Origin: Yamagishiella unicocca
Taxonomy: Eukaryota > Chlorophyta > Chlorophyceae > Chlamydomonadales > Volvocaceae
NCBI GenBank assembly: GCA_003116995.1
Contig: BDSL01000050.1
Coordinates: forward strand, 62,001 to 126,000
Length of the DNA stretch: 64,000 nucleotides
Direction of reading: 5' to 3'
Within the stretch, counting starts at the first letter, position 1. Every line of letters starts with the position of its first letter. Of this stretch, positions 21,138-31,800 are shown one piece after another. Made by a program: the position numbers and the translations under genes. Below the pieces are notes generated by a model. That model saw nothing but the letters and a program-made list of their open reading frames with translations, did no database searches and was not told the origin of the DNA.

Positions 21138-24100
21138 TCACATGCCCGCCGGGCGATACGCGTAGTATGTTGTCCCCTGCACCTGGTACTGCTGCTGCGA
21201 GGTGGCCGGCGGCTGCGCGTACTGTAGGTGCTGCTGCTGCAGCGACTGCACCTGCACGGGCACCATGAACTGCTGTATCTGCCGCTGCTGCTGTACCTGC
21301 TGCTGCTGCTGTACCTGCTGCTGCGGCACCAGCTGGTGGTGCTGTACGGCGTACTGTGGGGGTGGCTGCTGCTGCTGCTGTTGCGGTGCTGGCTGCTGCG
21401 CCGCAAGCTGCATATACTGCTCCACTTGCACGTACTGCATCGGGGTCGGCTTGGGCTGAGGCGGTTGCTGCTGTTGGGGCTGCTGCTGTTGTTGCTGGTA
21501 GTACACCGTCGCTGCCGGCGGAGAGACCGGAACGGGCACCGGCGGCATCGCCGCCTCTTCCGCCGCAGCCGCCGCCGCGGCGTCGTCGGCGTCTGCCGGG
21601 TACATGGCCGGGGGGGTGCCGTACACGTCTGCTGCGCCGGTTCCCTGGAGCTCCTCCGCGATCTTCCGCAGCAGGTTGTTGGGCGTCAGCGACTTGTTCG
21701 GGAGGACCTGTTTGGAGGGGGGGCACGAAAAGACCAGGGGTTACACGAGGACATGGACTTAGCCGGCGAATGTAGGATTTTTCGGACACGCGTTTGAGTG
21801 TGCATGACACCTCCCCCCTACTTGTTCGGAAGGGAGGGATAAGGGGCGATACGCATACGGTAGTGGTCGGCGCGTTTGTTTCGTTCTTCTGTTTTCGTTT
21901 GTTTGCGCTGCGTTTCCAGGAATCCAGATCTTGGCGCCGTACCGGCCGCGGCAGCACCCGGGGTGGGGGTGTGTGTTGCGAGGGACAAACCGTTGGAACG
22001 ACAGAGGAGGTGGAAGGGCAGCGCAATGGGGGCAGCGATGTGTGTTGCGAGGAAGGCAGTGCGGAGAAGGCAGTGCGGAGAAGGCAGTGCGGAGAAGGCA
22101 GTGCGTGGGAATAGTTGAAGGAGTTGTGGTGGCGGTGGGCGGCGGTCACGCCGGAGGCTAGGGAGGGGTGGCGCTAAAACCCGTTTTAGGGGGGGTTCGA
22201 GGAAGGGGGGTTTTAGGGGGGGCTAGGGAGGGTTTCGAGGAAGACCCGTGGATGCCCGAAAAAACCGTTAGAACAGACGTTTTGAGATGCATGCTGGAGA
22301 ACTGGGTTGGGGATACTAGAGCCGAAGGTCGGGGCTAGAGCAGGGTGGCTGGCCGCAGGGTGTCACACGCGACGAACCTGGTTGGTCAGCGGCGACGTGT
22401 TGTGCTTCGCCAACCAAGCCTCGATGGCAAGACGCTCGTACGTGTTTCCTGTCGGCGCGGGTTTTCGGGACGAACAATCAGGGACAGGAAGCGGTGTGTA
22501 TGCATGCGTGTGTGTGGAGAGGCTGGGGTATGTGTATTTATGTGTATTAATTATGTGTGTGTGTGCGGTAGAGAGCGGGGCAGGTGTATTTGTGTGCGAG
22601 TGGGGGGGGGGGGAGAAATGCAAGCTGCCAAGCGACACTGCCATGTGCAGGTACCACCTCGCCCAGAGGCTTTCACACATGTAGGACCCCCGCAAAGGCC
22701 GAACAGAGCGTCGGTGGTGCCCCGCCATCTCAATACACACACACAACGACGACTTCCCACCCCACCCCCCTCACCGTCGGCCGCGACGACCGGGTCTACC
22801 AGCTGCTCCTGGGTGATCGGACAGCACAGCAGCTCGTCCAGCATGTGCACGTGATCTGTACGACACAGGTAACGGTCCTGAACGTAAGCGGTTTTGCTCT
22901 CCAGCACAGGTCACGAGCAGGCAGGTGATCACGACTCCCTAGTTGCAGTCCCGGCGTGCCGGGCCTTGTCACCCGCGCGCAGGATACTGCCCCCGCGGTC
23001 TACAAAAAAGAAGCGGTTACTCGACATGGGAAATGTGTTGGTTACATAGCCTTCTGACAACTGGACCACACACACACACACGCACACGCGCCGCGCTAAG
23101 GGTCTTTTTCCTCCTAAAACCCCCACCGGAGTTCTACATAAGGCCCTGTCGTACTCACGGAGCGCCGTCGTCAGCAGGCTCTGCAACGAGCCCGCCGTGG
23201 CGCCGCGGAGGGGTCCCGCCGGTGCCGCCGGGTCGAAACTGGGGACCGCCAGGGGGGCCTGCTGCTGCTGCTGCTGCTGCGCCGCCGCTGAGCCACTCGC
23301 ATACGCGCTCCCCCCCGCCGCCGCCGTCATCGTGCTGCTACTGCCGCCGTTGCTCGTCGCCGCGGCCGCCGCGGCCGCCGTGTCTGCATACCCCTCGCCG
23401 CCGCCCGTGTGCCCCCCGACGTCCCGCTCGTGGCTGTCCTCGTGCCGCCCTTGCCCCCGCTCTTGCTCCTGCTGCTGCTGGAGCGCCGCGTAGGTCATTC
23501 CCTGGAGCTGGGTGGCGCCGCCACCGCTGCGATAGCCGGACGTCGTCCCCGATGAGGCGCTGTTCGACACAGCCACGGCGGGCTGCGGCGCCTGCGCCTG
23601 GTTCACGTTCCGGGGCAGCAGCCCGTACGTCGCGCTCGGCTTGTACGCCTCGACCAGCAGGACGTGATTGTACACTGGCATTCAACGAGAGCCCAACCAA
23701 CAACCGACAACGAGCGCCGCCGCAGCAGTTGCGCGCGGAGGGGCGGCGGTAGGAGATGAGTTGTTTTGTGTGTATGGGGAAGGGGGGGAGGGGGGGAGGG
23801 GGGGGGAGGGGCAAGGTCAGGTGTGTTATGGGAGGAAGGGGGTGTGGGTCAAAGTCCCAACCGCGTAGGAGGTGGTGAACAAGGCACGGGGTGTGGGCAC
23901 GATGGTGCGGTGCGGTGTGTGATGCAACAGGTGTCGTACATGGCACCGCTCGGCAGGAGTAGGATGCTAGGTTGCACTGGTGTCGTACATGGCAACACTA
24001 GACAGGAGGGTGTCGTACATGGGACCACCAGACAGGACTAGGATGCCAGGGCTGCGGCACGTGGGTTACATGATACGCCGTACTTCTCTCGCGATTTGCT

Positions 24101-26591
24101 GAGCGGATGGCGATATTCACGGAAGCCACGTCCATGTACTGGATGATCGCGTAGTACTGGCCGTAGTGGTCGCAAGAGTTGTGGAGCTGCGGGGAGTAGG
24201 AAGACGCGTGGGGTGGTGGTGGGGGGGTTGGAAATAATGACCGACTACTCGATGTGGCTGGTATTGGTTGGGGGAATGTGTGGGACCGCGGGGAGTAGGG
24301 GAGTTACAAGTAAAGAACCGGTAGTTGGGAAGGGAGAGGAGCTCCGCTGCGGGGTAGGGCTGGGTACTAACCCCACCAGCCGAGATACTTGTTTCGAATC
24401 CGGCCCCTGACGGCGCCCGAGGAGCGCCATCGATCAACCGCATTCGTTCAAACCAACCGGGCCCTTCGTCACCCGACCCTATTCCACCCGACCCGACCCC
24501 ATTCCACTCGACCCCATTCCACCCTGCCCGCCTGTTTCCCGGGAGCCACACCACCCGCAGGGTAAGGTTCCCCCGCCCGCAGTGGCACTCCCTCTTCAGC
24601 CCGCATGCCGCACACCTGCAGGATCTCGCCGTACTCGGAAAACTTATCAAACAGCTCATCCGGTTCCAGCTCCTCCGGGAGGTTGCGAATGAGGATCTTG
24701 AAACGGGCAACCTGACAGTGGGCGGGTGGGTGCATGGATGGGTTGTAGGAGGCCGCGTGGTGAAGAGGGGGCTGGGCAGGAGTGGCAGTGGAGGGCCATG
24801 GGGTCGACCGGCAGAGGGGCCTCCTGGCCCCCTGCGCGCCCGCCCCCAGAGAAGAACCCCAAGCAGCGAAGAGCGCCGTTGCTGCTGCTGTTAGCCACGA
24901 CGCTCCCCTTATCTCTCTCTCTGTCCCTCCCCTTGTCGCTGTCCTTCCTCCCCTTACGTCCCTCCCCTCGCCCCGTATCTCTCTTCCTCCCTCCCTCCCA
25001 TCCTCCCTCCCTCCCTCTTCCCAGCGCGTGTATTAAACGTTTCCTAATCGGTTCATTTTCCAAGTGCTAACCTACGGGTTTCCTCTCCTCCCTCCCCCCT
25101 CCCCCTGTGTTTTTTCGGGCATCCACGGGTCTTCCTCGAACCTCCCCCCGTGTCCGAAGGCTATGCATCCACTACAATTCCCCAGTCGGGTCAACGGTTC
25201 TTTCATGTAACCCTCCCCCTGTCGCGTGAATGGTTGTTATGCCACTCCCCACCCCGCGCACCAGCGGCCCCTGGATCACGTCCTTGAACTCCCGGTCCGA
25301 TGAGTATTGCATCCGGAGTGGCCGGCCCCGCAGCTCCAATCCAAAACGCCACTTATCCAGGGACGCCTTGGCATCCTTCATCCCGCCCGGGGAAGCGGTA
25401 GCAGGCAGCAGCAGCAGTGACAGCAGCAGCAGCAGTGGCGATCGACAGCAGCAGCAGCGGCACCAGCAGTAGCCGCAACAGCAGTAGCCGCAACAGCAGC
25501 AGCAGCAGCGGCAGCAGCGGAAGGAAAGAAACGAGGCATGAGTATAGGCGGTGGGCTGGGCTGGCAGAGCTGGCAGTGCGGTGCCGTCCGGAACACAAGC
25601 GTCCCGCGGGGCAGGATGTGCGAAGAGCAGTTCGTGGCGGGCTGGTCGACAACCTTTTCACGCAGTTGCTGCATGGACGGGCGTTCCGGAAGCGGCGGAC
25701 AAAGAGCTACAGCAAGCAACGGATGTGTTTTAAGTATGCAACGGATGTGTGTGTGGGGGGGGTTTGAGGTACGCACCGATCGTGCTGGGTCTTAGGCCAG
25801 CTCTTAGCGCTGTTGAGGGAAGCAAAGGCGCCCGCCCCGGGGTTTTTACACGGCCGTATTGCTTTTCGCTCTTATCCCGGAGTATTTGGGTGCTGGTCGC
25901 TCACCAACGGAGCAAGTCGCGCGGCGGCATTTGGGTCCGTTGATGGTGGGCACCAACGGTTGCGCAGGAGTTCTCCCTGGGATTGTCGCCAGGTGCGGTG
26001 CAGCAACCACTCACTTCTTTGTTGTGGAAGTTCAGAAAGGCAGTGCCGCGCATTTTTCCATCGGGGCTCATCAGGATGTCGATGCGGCCCTGCTGGGGCT
26101 GCTTGCAGACTTGGTTGAGGACCTGGATGGAATGCAATAGCGGGGGAGATCGCGGAGTAACAGGCGGTGTGGTTGGGCGGGACAGTGGGGAGGGTTCCGG
26201 GAGGGCCGCGGCTCCAACGCATAGAGAACGAGCGTCATAGTGAATTGCATCAACGTAATCACATATGATCACTATGAAGGCTGCTGATACTGGCGGCCTG
26301 GACGACACGACAGATACCATAAAAATTTTAGCTAGGAGGCCGACAAGGGTGAACCGCCGATACATCCATCCGTAAATAGACAAACAAGACGCAAGCACGC
26401 GGGTGCAGATGCGGGAAGCGCAGAGGTGCCGGCCTGCTCGTGGTTGGCGCCAACTCAATGGTCGAGTAGATCACATCTACCTGCAACACCTCGGTCTTAG
26501 GGACATTTTGATCTATGCCCTGTACAAACAGGACGTTCCGGTTCAGGAATCGGTCAAGACTCTGCGCCGTCTCGATCCCTTTCGTGCCCAT
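21138..26591 (-). CDS. RRM-RRM-U-box protein with poly-Gln tail (putative RNA-binding E3 ubiquitin ligase), 589 aa
   Basis: Nine exons: 26591-26481, 26122-26015, 25375-25262, 24711-24616, 24186-24084, 23674-23159, 22855-22775, 22448-22378 and 21707-21138. Phases agree at every junction (1,770 bases including TGA). RRM1 spans about residues 18-105: RNP2 VLFVQGI, RNP1 RGTAFLNF, closing LRGRPLRMQYSSDRE. RRM2 spans about 112-190: RNP2 KILIRNL, RNP1-like YYAIIQY, closing YNHVLLVEAYKPS. A Gln/Ala-rich linker (190-345) leads to a full U-box at 353-420: MLDELLCCPITQEQLVDPVV, then NTYERLAIEAWLAKHN and LTPNNLLRKIAEEL. The last 140 residues are Gln-rich. U-boxes recruit E2 enzymes without zinc; RRMs bind single-stranded RNA. 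Exon 3 uses an AAG acceptor, and its donor could instead be 9 bases downstream. The gene diverges from the monooxygenase. Confidence 0.88.
22040..22110. repeat. 14-bp minisatellite in U-box gene intron 8
   Basis: Tandem AGGCAGTGCGGAGA units, about five, within intron 21708-22377. Confidence 0.85.
22231..22310 (+). repeat. dispersed intron repeat, family A (U-box intron 8)
   Basis: Contains CGAGGAAGACCCGTGGATGC, a run of A, CCGTTAGAACAGACGTTTTG and GAGATGCATGCTGGAGAACT. The same blocks recur in monooxygenase and D-lactate dehydrogenase introns. It is antisense to this gene. Confidence 0.85.
22987..23050 (+). repeat. dispersed intron repeat, family B (U-box intron 6)
   Basis: Contains AGAAGCGGTTACTCGACATG followed by GGAAATGTG. 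Near-identical copies are at 29640, 33510 and 53415. Confidence 0.8.
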
Positions 26592-27146
26592 AGCTCTGTT
26601 CCCTGCGCTCGGATGCACAGTTGGTAATGTCTGAAATAGCGTGGGCCAGATGTAGATGATACGCGTCAAAAGGTTGCGCAAGCGAGTTGTCTGGGAACTG
26701 TTCCCGTGGATGGGCAAAAGCGTTCGGTTTTCTCTATGACCGCTGAGAAGTACCAACGACGGGATGGGCTTATTCGTATTGCAAAGTATGTGTTCAAAGG
26801 TGTTATATTTTAGCAAGGTCCCTCATGCAAAATGGTTCGTTTGCATGGGTGTGCTGGCCGCATTTCACTCATGACCGGCTCTTTTAGCAATATGAAAATA
26901 ATTTGACGACCGATCCTGGTGCGCCCGATGCTGAAGCCTCAACCAGGTCTCTACTGTCACGAATGAGCTGGACCCACTTGCTGCGCTGATACCGCCAGCC
27001 ATGACTCTTAATACTTTTAGATGATGCTTCTAGATTCAGCAGCGTGCAGCCATGCTTCAAGGCAAGGGCTTCGGGCACCACAGCAGCGCATGCAGGAACG
27101 GCAGTGGGGCGGTTAAGTGCGAACGCCCGCGCCGGAACCTGAGCCA
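26592..27146. promoter_or_regulatory. shared upstream region of a divergent gene pair
   Basis: The 555 bases lie between the ATG of the U-box gene (26591, minus) and the ATG of the monooxygenase (27147, plus). The interval is distinctly AT-richer than the genes (for example around 26760-26900). No TATA box or known element can be assigned with confidence. Confidence 0.45.
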
Positions 27147-28810
27147 ATGCCGACCACGGTGATAATCGGGGCTGGCATTAGTGGCTTGCAGTGCGCTGCG
27201 GCGTTCTTGCGGCTTGGCCACACGGTCACTATCCTCGAGCGTGAAGAGGACGTGGGAGGCGTATGGCTCCGCTACACAGCATTCAATGTGCAAGGTACGT
27301 AAACGCCGAACATCTGGCTGGGTGTGCGCTGGAGCCGCCGTAAGCGCGAAGCACGTATCTGCATGCGCATCGAACCCCAGCATGCACGCTCGCTGGCGGC
27401 GTCTGGAGGGGGCTCAGGGCTCCCTCTACAGCGCGATCGGCAGTCGCTCATCCAACAGTCCGTCTGACTGGCTGCAAGGCGCTCGCAGCCCCCGCGCTCG
27501 GCACCCCGGTCGGGGGACCTGCCCCCCTCCCCCCATCCTCCCATCCTCGGGCGGTCAGGCCCTTAGCCTGCGACCCGCCACCCCGTCTGCCGAGGGGAAG
27601 TGCTAGGATGGCAGGTGCACCCGTGCCCACCGTCGATCCACCGTCAACCCACCGTTAACCTGTGCCCGCGAAAAACGCGTGTACGAGGATGACAAGGGGG
27701 GGGCCGGGCTGTCTGCCCACGGCCGCCCAGGCAGGCCCCCCTCCCCTTCGGCCGCACCCAGAGCCCCGTAGCCCTCCTTTGGCCGGTCTGTGCCTCGTGT
27801 CCCCAGCCAGCCACCCACCCAACCAGCCACCCAGCTAGCCAGCCAGCCAGCCAGCCACCCAACCAGCCACCCAGCCAGCCAGCCTTGCGCAGCCCCTGCC
27901 TCGTGAGAGCTCCACTCCCCTCCCACGACGCAAACGGAGACGGGCGTGGGCCCCCTATCGCGATCCGCTGTGGCCTCCCTGGAGCGGCCGTTGCGCGATG
28001 CCCTTCGTGTTGGGGACGGCCGGACCCAGGTGGTCTGGGCGTCGCAAAAGCGGAGGGGGATGGGAGGACGGGGCCCAGCGCTGCAGTAGCCACCACCACC
28101 ACCACCACCACCACCACCACCACACGCCCCCGGCGAGGGCTGGGTTTCGCAGCCCCCGGTTTCGGAGCCCCCAGCTGCTGGTCGCCCGGTGTCCGATAGG
28201 AGGGGGCTCCTATCGCGCCGGCCTCGTAGGAGGGCGTACCGACCGTCCAGCCTAGGGTGGGGGGGTGGCGACAAGACCCGGTTACACAACATAGGAAGTG
28301 GAGAGGGTAGGAATTAGCTGTCGAGTTGCCTCGGGAGACGTGGTTGCATGCGCATGCTGGAGGGCTTGGATTGGCTACCGGGAAGGCTGTCGATGTGGCC
28401 CGTCAGAGGCCGTTTAAAGGGAGAGAGGCAGGCTTCTGTGCGGTGGCGTGTGGAGCGCTAATGGGAGAACTTGGGTGGCGGGCTGGGACGTTGTTGGGGG
28501 TGGGATGTGGCGAAGCCCGGCTCCGTCCCCGCCCGTGTACAGACCGTTGCCGTGGAGGGGGGGGGAGGGTCGTCTCTGTTGATGTGTATGGGTGTGTCAA
28601 TTAATGGTGTGTGGGTGTGGGTGGGGGTGTCATTGTGGGTGTGTGTATGTGCCGGTGAAGTAAGGAGGGCCAGAAGGGCCTTACGTTAAGTGCGCCACCA
28701 CTCGCCTCCACCCTGCGCCCTGGTGGATCCCGGTTCCGATCCGTACGGCGCTTCCACGCACGCGTAAGGCCCTGCTGCGCAACGCACAACCCGGTGTGTG
28801 TTTTAAACCC

Positions 28811-28843
<33 letters not shown>

Positions 28844-31800
28844 ACGGGCGCCATCGCCGCCGTCATGTGGGAGGGGGAGGGGGGTTTGCGAGGACCCACC
28901 CCCAGAGTCTGGTTGGGGGGAAGGAGGCGGCGCGGGAGCGCCTACCTTTGCCCCCGCCCCGAAACCTGTCCCTCCAACCCGCCCCGAAGCCTGTCCCCCA
29001 AATCCCACCCGAAACCCGCCCGCCCACCCCCTCCCCTTCCAACGCTCCGGCATGCACCCTCAAACGCGTGTCCGTAAAACTAGCTCCTGCCCTCCGCCTC
29101 CTATGTCTTGTAACCCCGGGTTTTCTCCCCCCCTCCCTCCCCCTCCCCCTCCCCCTCCCCCCCCAGTCCCTCGCGAGTTCTTCGCCTTCCCCGACTTCCC
29201 CTGTCCCCCGGAGCTGGAGACCGAGGAGTACCCCACAGGCCGCTCGCTGCTGCGCTATATCATCGCTTACACCCACAAAAACCAGCTGTACCGGCACATC
29301 GTCTTCCGGGCGACCATCACCCGACTGCACCGGCTGTCGGGGCAGTGGCAGTGCTTCTACGACGTGGCCAGCGGCACGAGGGGCGAGCCCCCCACGCAGC
29401 AGCGCCTCACGGCGGACTTCGTGGTGGTGGCGACGGGGCTGCACTCGACGCCCAACCTGCCGCTGATTGAGGTGGGGGCTTCGAGGAAGGCCCATGGATG
29501 CGAGAAAAAAACCGTTTAGAAAGGACGTTTCGAGATGCATGCTGGCGAACTGGGGTGGGGGCTCGAGAAAGACCCGTGGATGCCAGAAACTGGGGTGGGG
29601 GCGGGGAGGGGGGAGGGAAGGGGAGGGGAGTTACAGGAAAGGACCGGTTACTCGACATGGGAAGCTGGTGCATAGTCTTCAGAGGCGAGAGGAGGGGAGG
29701 GGAGGGGGGAGGGGAGGAGAGAGGGGACGGGGGAGGGGAGGAGAGAGGGGAGGGGAGGGGAGGGGGAGGAGAGAGGGGAGGGGAGGGGAGGGGAGGGGAG
29801 GGGAGGGGAGGGGAGGGGAGGGGAGGGGAGGGGAGGGGAGGGAGGGGAGGGAGGGGGAGGGGAGGGGGGAGGAGAGAGGGGAGGGGAGGGGAGGGAAGGG
29901 GAGGGGGAGGGAAGGGGAGGGGGGAGGGGAGGGGGGAGGGGAGGAGAGAGGGGAGGGGGGGGAGGGGGGAGGGGAGGGGGGAGGGGAGGGGCAGTCACGC
30001 AATGGCCAGACTGGGCAGGAAGGAGGGGAGTTGGACGCGGCTGGTGTCGTACAAACTGAGTAGGAAAATCGGCACTCGTTTGGAGCCGCGTGCTGGAGAA
30101 GTTGTGGGGGGAGAGAGGGCGCACCCGAGGGCTTCATCCGGGAGCGTGGTTGGCGAGTTGTGGATGGGTGGGTGGTGGGTGGATGGTGGCTGGGTGGTGG
30201 GTGGATGGTGGCTGGGTGGTGGCTGGATGGTGGCTGGCCGGGGGGGAGACACGGTGCGGTGCAGCCCCGGGAATTGCCGCCGTGAGTACGACAACTTGGC
30301 GGGTGGCGGGCGCCTCGCCGAGGCCGTCACGCGAGCTCGCGCCCAACCGCGTTGCCTGAACAAGACACACACCCCACTTCCGCCCCCGTGTCTGCGAGGG
30401 GGCCTCCCCTTTTCTGCGAGGGGGCCTCCCCTCCCTCCCCTCGCTCCGACCCTGCCCGCCCACCGACTGAACACGGGTCACGGACCCCTTCCCACCCAAC
30501 CACTGGCAAGGGTATTTCCGCTTTCCTTAACCCCCCGCCCTTCCCCGTGCCGCCCCTACCCCCACCCCCCACCCCCCTTCAGGGCTCCCACCTCTACCGC
30601 GGCAGGCTGGTCCATGTGCAGGACCTGCCGCACAGCGATGCCGACCTCGCAAACCAGGTGGGGCTGGGGGCAACGGAGGGGGAGGCAGAACAAGGTGGGG
30701 CTGGGGGCCACGGAGGGGTTGGCGAGAACAAGGTGGGGCTGGGGGCCACGGAGGGGTGGCGAGAACAAGGTGGGGCTGGGGGCAACGGAGGGGTGGCGAG
30801 AACAAGGTGGGGCTGGGGGCAACGGAGGGGTGGCGAGAACAAGGTGGCGAGAACAAGGTGGGGCTGGGGGCAACGGAGGGGTGGCGAGTACGGGAAAAAA
30901 AGTGGTTGGCGAGAACAGGTGGGGAGGGGTAGTTAGAAGACCGGGTTACATGGCACAGGGGGTGGGAGCGGGGGGATTGTTGGCGAGAAGACCCGGTTGC
31001 ATGACATAGGAGGGGGGGGATTGCAAGGAAGGCACCCGTGTACGCGAGAAACACCGTTTAGGACAGACGTTTCGAGATGCATGCTGGAGAACGGGGGGGA
31101 GGGGGCCGCACAACGACCCGGAGCTCGCAATGCGCTGGGGTCGTTGTGGGAAAGGGTGTGATTTGATCCCGGGGCAGGATCCGGGGCAGGATCCGGGGCA
31201 GGATCCGACGCGGCGCCTGCATGTGCTGATCGTACCTTGTGGGGGAGGCGGCGGGGGCGAGGTTTGAGGGAAGACCCGTGGGTCGGCACTCGAAACGTCG
31301 TCGAGTGAAGTCGACGAGGGGGAGGGTTCCTGTGCGCTCAACTTGACCGGGCTGGTCGGTCGGAGAAGGGGGCGATGGTGGGGCTGATCGGTAGGGACGA
31401 TGGTGGGGCTGGTGCCTGCCCGACGAGCTAACTCCGATGGGCGCTTGGGTGCAAGACAAAGCGGCCTGCCCCCTCCTCCCTTTCCTCCCGTTCCTCCCTT
31501 TCCTCCCCCTCCTCCCGTTCCTCCCGTTCCTCCCGTTCCTCCCGTTCCTCCCGTTCCTCCCGTTCCTCCCCCTCCTCCCGTTCCTCCCTTTCCTCCCGTT
31601 CCTCCCGTTCCTCCCGTTCCTCCCGCTCCTCCCCTTCCTCCCGTTCCTCCCCTTCCACTTCCTTCTCCTCCTCTCCCCCCAAAACGGGTTTTCCTTGCAC
31701 GCCCCCCCCCCCAACCCCCTCAAAACCCCTCCAACCAAACAGGTGAGCGGCCGCCGTGTGGTGGTGGTGGGCGGCGCCAAGACGGCGGTGGATGCGGTGG

